Origin: Termitidicoccus mucosus
GTDB lineage: Bacteria > Verrucomicrobiota > Verrucomicrobiia > Opitutales > Opitutaceae
NCBI RefSeq assembly: GCF_038725785.1
Contig: NZ_CP109796.1
Location: 7,192,501 to 7,256,500 of the forward strand
Direction of reading: 5' to 3'
Length of the DNA: 64,000 nucleotides
Of this stretch, positions 8,232-18,100 are shown one piece after another (within the stretch, counting starts at the first letter, position 1; every line of letters starts with the position of its first letter). Under the pieces are notes generated by a model that did not search any database, was not told the origin of the DNA, and saw nothing but the letters and a program-made list of their open reading frames with translations. The position numbers and the translations under genes are program-made.

Positions 8232-11200
8232 ATGCGCCTCCTCCGCTTCCCGCTTTCCTTCGCGATGCTTTTCTGCGCGGCAGTGCTTTCGGCCTCCGCG
8301 CAGTCGTTTTCTCCCGTGGCCTCCGGCCCGCTCGGCGATGTCACGACGCGCGATGGCGACAGCGCGTTTGACGTGTTTTATTTCGCCGCGCCGGATTTCG
8401 CGGGCGAGCCCGTAATGACGCGTTTCGAGGCGCGCATCGCTTCCGACACCTCCGCCATCGCCGCCAGCATCCCGGCGGGCCGGCGCGGCTCGGTGCGCTG
8501 GAGCGCGACCATCACGCCGAAACGCTCCGGCGTTTTTCCGCTTTCGCTGCGCGCCACTGGCGCCGCCGTCCTGAAAATCGACGGCGTGCCCGTCATCAGC
8601 CGTCCCGCCTCCGACACCGGCATCAACTCCCGCTCTACCGGCTCCGCCGAGCTTCTCGCGGGCCGGCCCTACGAATTCGTCGTCGAGTTTCCCGGCACCG
8701 ATGCCCAAGGGCAGATAGCGCTCGAGTGGGCGCAGCCCGCCGCCGCCGGCGTCCAAGGGAGCGCGGACAAGAATGTCCGCGCTCCTGCCAGCGCCGCCGC
8801 CGAAACCACCGCCGGGCCGCGCCCCGGCGAACGCATCGGCGAGCCCGCCCGCCTCGAAAACGCCGCCTATGCGCTCGACTCGCAGGCCGACGGCACGCTG
8901 GTCGTCACGCAGAAGAGCACCGGCGCGCGCGCCGAGTTTGCCCCCGAGTTCATCGTCGTTTTTCAACCGCGCGGACGGGAGGCCAAGCTGGACCGCTACG
9001 GCGGCAAATATCTCGACGACGGTCCCGTCGGGAACACGAGCTACCGCGTCGTCGCATGGGAGAAGGAAACCGATTTTCTCGCCGCCGCCAAACCCCGCGC
9101 GCGCCTTCGCGCCAGCCGTGTCACGCGCGAGGGCGGCGCGCTTCGCTGGGCGTTTCCCGCGCAGCCCGGCTACACGCTTTCCGCCACGGTGACCGCGCCC
9201 GCCGACGGCACCGAGCCCGCGCTCGCGTTTCGCCTCGATGCGACCGCGCCCGGGCAGGTTTCCGTCGGCTATGCCGGCGCGCCCGCCACCGGCCTCGGCA
9301 AGGCCGATTGGATTTGGCAGCCGCTCGTCTGGCAGGAAAAACGTTTCCCCAATCGCTCCTATCTCACGCTCGAATACCAATGCCCCATCGGTTTTGCGAT
9401 GACCGGGCTCGGGGGCGACACCATCGCGGTCGGCGCGGACGCGCGCGAACTGCCCTTCCGCATGCCCACCGCCGCCGACTCGCGCTTCGGCATTCTCGTG
9501 CGCAATGCCGCCGGTCTCGCCCAGCCCATGCTTTTCGCGCCCGTGCTCGGCGGAGCCGGTTCGAGTGTCGAGCCCGGCGCGTCCCGCGCGTTCATGCTGC
9601 GCCTCGTCGCGCGGCGCGGCGCGTGGTTTGAAAACTACCGTCACCTCGCCACCTCGCTTTATGGTTTCCGCGACGTGCGCGAAAATGTCCTCTGCTCGCT
9701 CAACACCACGCTGGAAAATCTCGCCGACTTCGTCCTCAACGACCGCTTTTGCTACTGGTATCCAAAATACAAGACATGGGGCTACCAGAACGACGCCGGC
9801 CCCGACGCCGGGCGCCAGCAATCCGCCGCCGATGCCCTCTCGCTCGCGCTCGTGCTCGACCGCGCCGAGATGCTCCGGCGCCGCGCCATCCCCACGGTCG
9901 AATACATGCTCTCGCGCAAAACCAACCAGGCGAAGCTCACCGACCCGAAAATCATGGGCACAGCGTTCCGCTATCCCGTGGACCTCGTCGCCGCGTGGCG
10001 CCTCACCGGCGGGCGCGCCATGCCCATCCGCGAAAAAATCACACCCGGCCTGGCAGGGAAAAAGCCCGCCGCGGCCGCCGCGTCGTCATGGGCCGCAAGC
10101 AATCGCGCGCTCCTCAATCACCTCGCCGCCTACCGGCTCACCGGTGACAAGGCCTTTCTCGACGCCGCGCGCGAGGCCGCCGACCGCTACATCGCCGCGC
10201 GCATCGACCGGCCCGTGGAAAGCTTCCGCGGCGCCCCCAGTTCGTTCTGGCCCGACATCGCGCCTTCCTACGACCACCTCTACGAACTCTACGGCGCGAC
10301 CGGCGACCCCCGCTATCTCCGCGCCGCCGCCGCCGCGATGCGCGAAATCACCGCCTTTGCCTACCTCGCGCCCGTGCCCGATACCGATTTCGTCGCAAAT
10401 CCCGGCGGCATCTACAACGGCCAGCCCGTCCCCGAGGAGACCGTGCCCGCGTGGGTGGTCTCCGCCAACGGCCTCGCCGCCGAATGCGCCGCCACTTCGC
10501 ACAGCCACCGCGGCATCTTCATGTCCGCCTACTTCGCCGGCTACATGACGCGCCTCGGCTTCGATGCCCGCGAGCCCTTTTTCACCGACATCGCCCGCAA
10601 CGCCGTCGTCGGGCGCTACGCCAACTACCCGAGCTACGCCTACCGCAACGGCTACACCACGCTCCACCAGAAACCGGATTTCCCGCTGCGCACCTTTGAG
10701 GAGATCAAAAAATTCACCTCCGCGCACTACAACCATCCGCTGCCCATGGCGGCGTTTCTCGTCGATTATATCGTCGCCGACACCTACGCGCGTTCCGCCG
10801 GCCAGATCGATTTCCCCTCCGAGTACACCTACTCGGGCGCCTACTTCCGCAACAAAACCTACGGCAACCGCCCCGGAAAGTTTCTCGGCGACGACGGTGT
10901 TTTCCTCTGGATGCCGAAGGGACTTGTATCGGTGGATTCGATACAACTCAACTACCTCTCCGCGCGCGGCAACGGGAAACTCTACCTCGCCTTTTCCAAC
11001 CAGAGTGCGCGTCCCGTCTCCGCCGCCATTGCCGTGAACCCCGACCGCGCCGCCGTCGCCGGTGCGCACCGTGCCCGCGTCTGGCATTTTCCCGACCTTG
11101 CACACACCGGTCACGACTTCGCCGCCCAAAGGAGCGCGGGCATTCCTGCCCGCGATTCTTGCGCTTCTCGCGACATCGCGGACAGGAATGTCCGCGCTCC

Positions 11201-11657
11201 CAGTGCCGCCGTCGCCCCCGAGATGCTCACCGTCACCGACGGTCGCGCCGCCATCGAGGTTGCGCCGAAGGGCCTGACCTGCGTCGTCATCGACGACGTC
11301 GCGGCGCGCACCGAAATCCAGGACGCGATGCTCGATCCGCGCTCCCCGCCGCTCCCCGCCGGCGCGACCGTGACCGCGAAGACGCCCTTCGGCCCGGCGA
11401 CCGCGACCGCGCTGCGTTTCGGCCGCGGGCTCACCACCGTCCACGTCTGGCTGGAGGCCGCGCCGCCCGCCGTGGGCAAGGCGGTGCTCCGCTATCAGTC
11501 GGACGACGGGAAAACCGCGCAACTGGAATGCAGCGAATTCCCGTTTGAATTTACCGTCCCCGTTTCCGATGCGGCCAAGGATTTCCGCTGCACCATCGAA
11601 GCCGTCACGCCGAAAGGCCCGAAAACTTCGCCCGAACTCAGAATCCGCCTGCAATAG
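8232..11657 (+). CDS. Large secreted protein, PA14-like plus putative (alpha/alpha)6 glycosidase domain (paralogue 1)
   Basis: Starting at 8232 (chosen because MRLLRFPLSFAMLFCAAVLSASAQS is a signal peptide), the protein is 1141 residues. The N-terminal 170 residues resemble a PA14-type carbohydrate-binding module (FEARIASDTSA, LKIDGVPVI, YEFVVEFPG). A beta-rich region follows. A helical region, with HLATSLYGFRDVRENVLCSLN, RRRAIPTVEYMLSR, YDHLYELYGATGDPRYLRAA and SHSHRGIFMSAYFAGYM, reads like an (alpha/alpha)6 toroid. A C-terminal beta domain ends near EFPFEFTVPVSD. I cannot assign a CAZy family. It is clearly homologous to the genes at 15116 and 62548. Two palindromic insertions are read in frame, at 8758-8785 and 11131-11200. 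Its location at the head of a GH106/GH16/GH95 block supports extracytoplasmic glycan degradation. Confidence 0.75.
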   Translation: MRLLRFPLSFAMLFCAAVLSASAQSFSPVASGPLGDVTTRDGDSAFDVFYFAAPDFAGEPVMTRFEARIASDTSAIAASIPAGRRGSVRWSATITPKRSGVFPLSLRATGAAVLKIDGVPVISRPASDTGINSRSTGSAELLAGRPYEFVVEFPGTDAQGQIALEWAQPAAAGVQGSADKNVRAPASAAAETTAGPRPGERIGEPARLENAAYALDSQADGTLVVTQKSTGARAEFAPEFIVVFQPRGREAKLDRYGGKYLDDGPVGNTSYRVVAWEKETDFLAAAKPRARLRASRVTREGGALRWAFPAQPGYTLSATVTAPADGTEPALAFRLDATAPGQVSVGYAGAPATGLGKADWIWQPLVWQEKRFPNRSYLTLEYQCPIGFAMTGLGGDTIAVGADARELPFRMPTAADSRFGILVRNAAGLAQPMLFAPVLGGAGSSVEPGASRAFMLRLVARRGAWFENYRHLATSLYGFRDVRENVLCSLNTTLENLADFVLNDRFCYWYPKYKTWGYQNDAGPDAGRQQSAADALSLALVLDRAEMLRRRAIPTVEYMLSRKTNQAKLTDPKIMGTAFRYPVDLVAAWRLTGGRAMPIREKITPGLAGKKPAAAAASSWAASNRALLNHLAAYRLTGDKAFLDAAREAADRYIAARIDRPVESFRGAPSSFWPDIAPSYDHLYELYGATGDPRYLRAAAAAMREITAFAYLAPVPDTDFVANPGGIYNGQPVPEETVPAWVVSANGLAAECAATSHSHRGIFMSAYFAGYMTRLGFDAREPFFTDIARNAVVGRYANYPSYAYRNGYTTLHQKPDFPLRTFEEIKKFTSAHYNHPLPMAAFLVDYIVADTYARSAGQIDFPSEYTYSGAYFRNKTYGNRPGKFLGDDGVFLWMPKGLVSVDSIQLNYLSARGNGKLYLAFSNQSARPVSAAIAVNPDRAAVAGAHRARVWHFPDLAHTGHDFAAQRSAGIPARDSCASRDIADRNVRAPSAAVAPEMLTVTDGRAAIEVAPKGLTCVVIDDVAARTEIQDAMLDPRSPPLPAGATVTAKTPFGPATATALRFGRGLTTVHVWLEAAPPAVGKAVLRYQSDDGKTAQLECSEFPFEFTVPVSDAAKDFRCTIEAVTPKGPKTSPELRIRLQ
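8758..8785. repeat. In-frame coding palindrome, copy D1 (short form)
   Basis: GGAGCGCGGAC and GTCCGCGCTCC surround a 6-bp loop. It is read in the host gene as ...VQGSADKNVRAP..., in the same orientation and frame as the longer copies D2-D4. It is 28 bp long, shorter than the other copies by 42, 57 and 48 bp. Confidence 0.8.
11131..11200. repeat. In-frame coding palindrome, copy D2
   Basis: This is a 70-bp near-perfect inverted repeat with arms GGAGCGCGGGCATTCCTG and CAGGAATGTCCGCGCTCC. It is preceded by CCCAAA and encodes QRSAGIPARD...ADRNVRAP within the large secreted protein. Confidence 0.85.
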
Positions 11658-11849
11658 ACCTCCTTGGAAAAAAATTCCAAATCTCCAAATCCCAAAATTC
11701 CAAAAGGGGCGGCGCGGACGCGGCAGCGACTGGGAGCGCCGGCATCCTGCCGGCATCGACGGCGCGGAGCGCCGTCCACGGGTGATCCACCCGGCCCACG
11801 GCGCTCCCAGTCGCCGCCGCGTTTTCCGGCCAGTCCTTCCCTGCTTCCC
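11658..11849. repeat. Intergenic palindrome between paralogue 1 and GH106 gene
   Basis: GACTGGGAGCGCCG near 11728 pairs with CGGCGCTCCCAGTC near 11798-11811. Between them lies the stretch 11761-11782, also found at 87-108. Its core, GGGAGCGCCGGCATCCTGCC, resembles the coding palindrome family D. The start of the interval has the AT-rich repeat AATCTCCAAATCCC. Confidence 0.65.
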
Positions 11850-14800
11850 ATGAAAACCAGCCCCATCATCACGCGCCTCCTTCCTGCCGCCCTCCGCATC
11901 CTGTCCGCTTTCCTTATTTCGGCCCTTCAGCCCTTCAGTCTTTCCGCCCTTTTCTCCGCCTCCGCCGATCTTGAATCCGGCTTTGCCTCGCCGCCGCTGT
12001 CGGCGCGTCCGCTCGGCTGGTGGCATTGGGCCAACGGCAACGTCACCAAGGAAGGCATCGACGCCGACCTGGAGGCGATGAAACGCGCCGGCATGGGCGG
12101 CGTACAGATGTTCGACGTGGAAATCTACATGCCGCCCGGCCCGGTGCGTTACGGCACCGAAAACTGGTTCGACCACGTCACGCACGCCATCAGGAAGGCG
12201 GATGCGCTCGGGCTTGAGTTTCACCTCATGAATACTCCCGGCTGGTCCGCCAGCGGCGGCCCGTGGGTGACGGAGGCGCTGTCCATGAAACGCGTGGTGT
12301 GGACGGAGACCGACACCGCCGGCGGCGAAATCTCGCTCGCGCTCCCCCGTCCGGACACCAAGCCATTCTACGCGGCGCGCACCGTCGCCAAGGCCAAGAA
12401 CGGCTTTTATCAGGACATCGCCGTGTTCGCCGTGCCTGTCACCGGCGAGCGCCTCGCCGCCCCGCTCGACCGGAAAATCGCCTGGGCATCGAAACCCGTC
12501 ACGCGCCCCGTCGCCGACCGCCCCGGCATCCCCGCGGCCCGCGTCATCGACCTCACCGCGCACATGGACGCCGCCGGAAAACTCGCCGCCACGCTCCCGC
12601 CCGGCGAGTGGACATTGCTGCGCTTCGGTTTTGTCTCCACCGGGAAAACCAACCATCCCGCCGTGCCCGAGGGCCACGGACTTGAAATCGACAAACTGGA
12701 CGCGGACGCGGTCGCGTTCCAGTTCGAGCGCGCCGTCCTGCCGCTCATCCGCAAGGCCGGGCCGCTCGCCGGAAAAACCTTCACCGGACTGCTCTTCGAC
12801 AGCTTCGAAGGCGGTTTTCAAAACTGGACGGCAAAGCTACCCGAAGCATTTGCGAAACAGAAAGGCTACGACTTCCTCCCCTGGCTGCCGCTGCTCACGG
12901 GCCGCATCATCGAGTCCGAGGCTGCGAGCGAAGCCGTGCTCTGGGACTTCCGTCACGTCATCGAGGAAATGCTCGCGGAAAACTATTTCGGCACCATGCA
13001 CCGCCTCGCCGCGCGCCACGGCATCAAGCTTTATTCCGAGTCACAGGGCGGCCCGCTCAATCCCATGTCGGCCAACCGCCACGTGGATGTGCCGATGAAC
13101 GAATTCTGGACCCCCGAGCTTTCCGGCCGCGCCTCGCGCATCAAGCAAAGCGTCTCGTCCGCGAGTTTTCTCGGGCGCCGCGTCGTGGCGGCGGAGGCGT
13201 TTACCTCCACGCCCGAGTTTGGCAAATTCCAAAACACCCCCGCCTCGCTCAAGCGCGTGGGCGACCAGGCCTTCGCGCTCGGGCTCAACCGCTTCGCCTT
13301 CCATAGCTGGACGCACCAGCCCGTCACCGACGCCGCGCCCGGCTTCGCGCTCGGCCGCTACGGCGTGCATTTCGGCCGCCTCAACACCTGGTGGCCCTAC
13401 GCCGATGCGTGGATCGCCTACCTCGCGCGCAGCCAGTTTTTGCTCCAGCAGGGCCGCATCGCCGCCGACATCTGCCTGCTCGTGGACGAGGATCTCGGCT
13501 ACGGTCTGCCCGCGTCCGCGAGCACCCTCGCGCCCGGCCACGATTACGAGGTGTGCTATCCGGCGGACTTGCACCAGATGACCGTGCGCGGCGGTGTCGT
13601 TTCTCATCCCCTCGCCGGTGATTTCCGACTCCTGCTCACGCCCGGCAAAACCATCGCAAAAACCTGGGTCACCACGCTCCCGACCCTGCGCCAGCTTCGC
13701 AAACTCGTCGCCGACGGTGCGGTGCTCGCGGGCGAACCGCCGTCGGCCCCGGCGGGATTGGACGACCTGAAAAACAAAGCCGAGTTCGACCGCCTCGTCG
13801 CTGAAATCTGGGGCGGCCTCGACGGAAAGAAAAACACCTCGAAAAAACTCGGCACCGGCACCGTCTTCGCCGGGCGCAAGCCCGCGCAAATCCTCGCCGC
13901 GCTCAAGCTCGCCCGCGATGTCGCGTGGTCGCCGGAAAACGCCGCCGTCGAGTTTCTCCACCGCGCCACGCCGGACGCGGAAATCTATTTCATATCGAGC
14001 CAATCCGCCGCCCCGGCGAGCCTTGAACTGGAATTTCGCCAGCGCGACCGCGTGCCCGAACTTTGGGACGCAGCCACCGGCGCGCGCGCCGGTGCGACGC
14101 TTTTCCGCCAAACCGAAAATGGCATCGCGCTGCCCGTCGCCTTCGAGCCGTGGGGCTCCGTGTTCGTTGTCTTCCGCAAGCCGCTTCCCTCGCGCTGGGC
14201 GACCGCGGTCGAACCTGCCGCCGTCAGCGTCACGCAGACCGTCGCCGGTCTGCTCTCCCGCGAGCCCGTCGAGGCGGTGCGTTATTCCGACGGCACCCGC
14301 GCCGCCACCGGCGAATCGGCTTCGCTTCCGCCCGCTCAAACCCTCGCCGCGCCCTGGCGCGTGACGTTCCCCGACGGACGCGGCGCGCCGTCGAGAGAAT
14401 TGGTTTTCGAAAAACTCGTCTCCTGGCCCGAGCACCCCGATATCGGCGTGAAATATTATTCCGGCACCGCCGTGTATAAAACGACCTTCGTCGTCACCGC
14501 CGACTCCTCCCAAAGGAGCGCGGGCATGGCAGGCATGTCGCTTCGCTCGGAACCTGCCCGCGATTCCCGAGACATCGCGGACAGGAATGTCCGCGCTCCC
14601 GTCACCACCGTCGCTCCCAGCGTCGCTGTCGCTCCCGTCGCCGTGCCGACGCCGCACCAGCGCGCCTTCCTCGACCTCGGCGCGGTCGCCGACATCGCCC
14701 GCGTTTATGTCAACGGCCGCGACGCCGGCATCCTCTGGAAACCGCCCTTCCGCGCCGACATCACCGCGCTCCTCCAGCCCGGCGAAAACACGCTCGAAAT

Positions 14801-15080
14801 CCACGTCGCCAACCGCTGGATAAACCGGCTCATCGGCGACGAGGCGATTGACGACGGCCTCTCGTATCAGGACACCGGCGGCAAAAACAAATTCACCGAC
14901 GGGCGCATCCAAAAACTCCCCGACTGGCTCTACGACCCGGCGAAACGCGGCGGGCGCAAGCGCCACAGTTTCTCCGTATGGAAACACTACAACGCCGATT
15001 CCCCGCTCGTCCCCGCCGGCCTCCTCGGTCCGGTCACGCTCGAATGGCTCAATCACATTACGCCCGGCGCGACGCCGTAG
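11850..15080 (+). CDS. Secreted GH106-type alpha-L-rhamnosidase
   Basis: The 1076-residue protein has a signal peptide (MKTSPIITRLLPAALRILSAFLISAL) followed by the GH106 hallmark WWHWANGNVTKEGIDADLEA (57-76) and GMGGVQMFDVE. Further family blocks are GWSASGGPWVTEALSMK, SESQGGPLNPMS, VDVPMNEFW and VVAAEAFTSTPEFG; the last two are near the acidic active-site residues. A jelly-roll domain closes the protein (RVYVNGRDAGILWKPPFRADI). GH106 enzymes remove terminal alpha-L-rhamnose from pectic rhamnogalacturonans and ulvan-like glycans; that role is inferred by family. A palindromic insertion at 14515-14599 is translated in frame between TTFVVTAD and the jelly roll. It probably shares an operon with the gene 35 bp downstream. 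Confidence 0.88.
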   Translation: MKTSPIITRLLPAALRILSAFLISALQPFSLSALFSASADLESGFASPPLSARPLGWWHWANGNVTKEGIDADLEAMKRAGMGGVQMFDVEIYMPPGPVRYGTENWFDHVTHAIRKADALGLEFHLMNTPGWSASGGPWVTEALSMKRVVWTETDTAGGEISLALPRPDTKPFYAARTVAKAKNGFYQDIAVFAVPVTGERLAAPLDRKIAWASKPVTRPVADRPGIPAARVIDLTAHMDAAGKLAATLPPGEWTLLRFGFVSTGKTNHPAVPEGHGLEIDKLDADAVAFQFERAVLPLIRKAGPLAGKTFTGLLFDSFEGGFQNWTAKLPEAFAKQKGYDFLPWLPLLTGRIIESEAASEAVLWDFRHVIEEMLAENYFGTMHRLAARHGIKLYSESQGGPLNPMSANRHVDVPMNEFWTPELSGRASRIKQSVSSASFLGRRVVAAEAFTSTPEFGKFQNTPASLKRVGDQAFALGLNRFAFHSWTHQPVTDAAPGFALGRYGVHFGRLNTWWPYADAWIAYLARSQFLLQQGRIAADICLLVDEDLGYGLPASASTLAPGHDYEVCYPADLHQMTVRGGVVSHPLAGDFRLLLTPGKTIAKTWVTTLPTLRQLRKLVADGAVLAGEPPSAPAGLDDLKNKAEFDRLVAEIWGGLDGKKNTSKKLGTGTVFAGRKPAQILAALKLARDVAWSPENAAVEFLHRATPDAEIYFISSQSAAPASLELEFRQRDRVPELWDAATGARAGATLFRQTENGIALPVAFEPWGSVFVVFRKPLPSRWATAVEPAAVSVTQTVAGLLSREPVEAVRYSDGTRAATGESASLPPAQTLAAPWRVTFPDGRGAPSRELVFEKLVSWPEHPDIGVKYYSGTAVYKTTFVVTADSSQRSAGMAGMSLRSEPARDSRDIADRNVRAPVTTVAPSVAVAPVAVPTPHQRAFLDLGAVADIARVYVNGRDAGILWKPPFRADITALLQPGENTLEIHVANRWINRLIGDEAIDDGLSYQDTGGKNKFTDGRIQKLPDWLYDPAKRGGRKRHSFSVWKHYNADSPLVPAGLLGPVTLEWLNHITPGATP
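14515..14599. repeat. In-frame coding palindrome, copy D3
   Basis: This 85-bp copy begins GGAGCGCGGGCATGG and ends CAGGAATGTCCGCGCTCC, preceded by CCCAAA. The rhamnosidase reads it as QRSAGMAGMS...SRDIADRNVRAP. It sits in a linker between domains, so it may be tolerated structurally. Confidence 0.85.
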
Positions 15081-15115
15081 CGCAAACTCGCAAACCGCCT
15101 TTTCAAAACCTGCCC

Positions 15116-18100
15116 ATGACCTCCGTCCCGAAAACCGCCGCCGCGCTCCTGGCACTTTGCACCGTCGTGCTTGCGCTCGCCGTCCCCGCATCCGCCGCGT
15201 CCGAAAATCCCGCGCCCAACAATACCCTTCTTATCGAACCGGAAACGTTTGCCGTTCTCGGTCCCTGGGACGCCAAGGGCAACCACATCCGCTCCTCGAA
15301 CCGCCCCGCCGTCGCCCTCGCGGGGTTCGAGATTGCCGAGCCGGGCGAATACCAGGTGTGGACGCGCAGCCTCGACTCCACCGACAACGAAAAAGGCGCG
15401 CGCCGCTTTCTCCTGCGCATTGACGGCAACCCGCTGGACCGCGAGTCCGGCCAGCACGGGCGCGACGGTCTCTGGTGGGAAAACGTCGGTGCGCGCGATC
15501 TCGCCGCCGGAGCGCATACGCTCGAAATCGACGACACGCGGCGGCACTTCGGACGCCTCGAGGCCATTCTCCTGACGCGCACCGCGTTCGATCCGAACAG
15601 CCGCGAACGCGAGTCGCTGCGGCGCTTTTATCGCCCCGTCATCCAGCCGGAGCGCGTTTTCCCGGCGACCGCCGCGCCGACACCGCCCGGGCCGGGCGCG
15701 AAACCGCTCGTGGAAATCCGCAATGCCGACATCGCCGTCCGCTTTTTCGCGGCGAAGTCCGCCGACGGCGCGCCGCTCGTCTGGCGCGAAACGGTGTTCC
15801 TGACGGACGGCGACCGCCTGCCGCCGCTCGCCCACGGCGTCGAACCGCTGCTCGCCATCGCGCGCGAGCCGGATGCGAAAGCGGCGTTTTGGGACGACGT
15901 TTTCCCCTCGTGGACAAACAAGGAGACCACCGCCTGGCGCGTCGCCGGGCGCGAGGTGACGCTGGCCGCCGACATCCGCGACCCCTTCGTCGCCGGCAGC
16001 CTGCTGGCGCTGCCGCCCGCCGCCGTCCGCGCGCTCGGGCCGCGCTCCGCCGAGACCACCTGCCGCTCCGCCGACGGCAGCCTGTCCGCCACGCTGCGCT
16101 GGACGCTGCCGGAGTCGGGACACCTCGTCCGCGTCGAGGCGGAATTTTCCGCGCCGCGCGACGCCTTCTGGTCAATGGCCTTCGCGCCCGGACCGCTGTT
16201 TCCCAAAAGCGCGGTCAGCGCCGTGCAACTCCCGCCGCTCTACCAATACCGCCGGCTGCCGGTGTCGCCGCGCCTGCTGCTCTCGTCGAAGACGCCGCAC
16301 CCGCTCGCGCTCGTCACGGCGCGGCCCGGAGGCTTTTCTCGGAGCGTCACCGTGGGCGTCCTCGCCGACCCGGAAACGCTCACGGCCGACTGGCCGGCGT
16401 ATGACAACGCGAGCCACGGCTTCACGCTGACCGGCCTGGCCGACGGCGCGCAGGCGCATGTTTTCTCGCCCGTGCCCGGCGGCAAAAACTCCCGCGCCGC
16501 GCAGGGCGGGCGTGTCTCCGCCGCGTGGCAGGTCGCCGCCGCGCCGCTGCCGTGGGACGCCGTCATGCGCGAGGCCGACGCGCGCCTGTGGAAGGTGCGC
16601 GACTACCGCGAGCCGTTCGCCAACTCGCTCACGGAACAGGCGCTCAACCTTGCCGGACTCCTCGGAGACGACGCGCACGCGTTCTGGCTGCCGGAGTTGA
16701 AGGGTCCCGCGAACATCGAGGCTCCCTCGACCGTCACGCATGCCGCGCCGCTGGCCTACCTCGCCGCCGCCACGCTTGCGCGCGACGCGGATTTCTACCG
16801 GCGCCGCGCGCTGCCCACGCTGGAGTTTTTGCTCAGCCGCCCCGAGACGCATTTCGCGCTCAACGCCGAGAACAACAGCTACCTTTCGCCGAAAGGCGCG
16901 CGCATCGCCTTCGACAACTCCGCGCAGCCCGCCGCCGTCTGGGAGGGCGCGGACGCGCTGCTGGGCCGCCTCAACCCGTGGCTGCGGGGCTATGTCGACC
17001 GGCAGAACCACGCGACGGCGGGGCAGAACACCGCCCGCGCGCCCGGCTGGTCGGGCCGTCTCGCGCTGCTCCGCAGCCAGCCTTCGTCCCCGGGAAAATT
17101 GCTCGACGACGCCGTCGCCGAGGCCGCCGCGTGGGCCGCGCGCTCGCTCACCGCGAATCCCGCCCGCCCGCTGTCCGAGTCGTCGTTCTACAACACCAGC
17201 ATGTATCCGGCGTGGTGGGAACTGCTTGACCTTTACGAACTGCGCAACGACCGGCGCCTGCTGGACGCCGCCGTTGACGCCGCGCAGCAAACCGTCGCCG
17301 GCCTCTACGTCCACCCCGTTTTGCCGGACGCGAACGCGCCGCGCACCCTGAACAAGGGCGGCAGTTTTTCCCTCCGCGCGCCGATTTGGTGGGGCGACGG
17401 TGTGGAGCTGAGCCGCCTCGGCTGGACGGAGGAAATGCTGCCGAAGCCGCGGAAACGCCGCGCCGCTCCGACCACGCTTGCGCTTCCCGAGCAGATCGTC
17501 CCCGCGTGGCTCACCTCGCCCGTCGGCCTCGGCATCGAGCAGCCGACCTCGGTGCAGTTCGCCTACCGCCCGCCGATGAGCCTCATCATGCTCTCGTCGT
17601 GGGCCGCGAACCTCCTGCGCCTCTCCGCGATCACCGGCGACGACTACTGGAGAATTTTTGCGCGCGGCACGCTCATCGGCCGCGCCGCGAGCTACCCCGG
17701 CTACTACCTCACCGACCACATCGCGGCCTTCCACCGTCCCGACTATCCGAAAAACGGACCCGACCTCACCTCGCTCTACTGGCATCACGTCCCGCCGCAT
17801 TTTGCGATGGTGCTCGACTACCTGTTCACCGACGCCGAGACGCGCACCGGCGGCGCGGTGCGTTTCCCCTACGTCCGGCAGCTTGGCTACGTCTGGTTTT
17901 CCAACCGCCTCCCGAGCGGCGCGCCGGGAAAAGTCTTCGACGACGCCGACTGCCGCCCCTGGCTCGACCGCAAGGCGTTCGGCGTGGACACGCCGAAAGT
18001 CGATTTCATCGGCGCGCGCAGCCCCGGGAAATTCCACCTGATTTTGCTCAACCAGGCCCTCGGCGACACCACCGCGCGCGTCCGTGTTGACGAGGGCCTG

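Noticed and set aside
10086-12821. 911-codon open frame antisense to the first glycan genes
   Set aside because: It spans the boundary of two clear sense genes and has repeat-like, low-complexity sequence without family resemblance.
16172-18037. Long minus-strand frame opposite paralogue 2
   Set aside because: The sense gene has a signal peptide and homologues in the window; the antisense product has neither.
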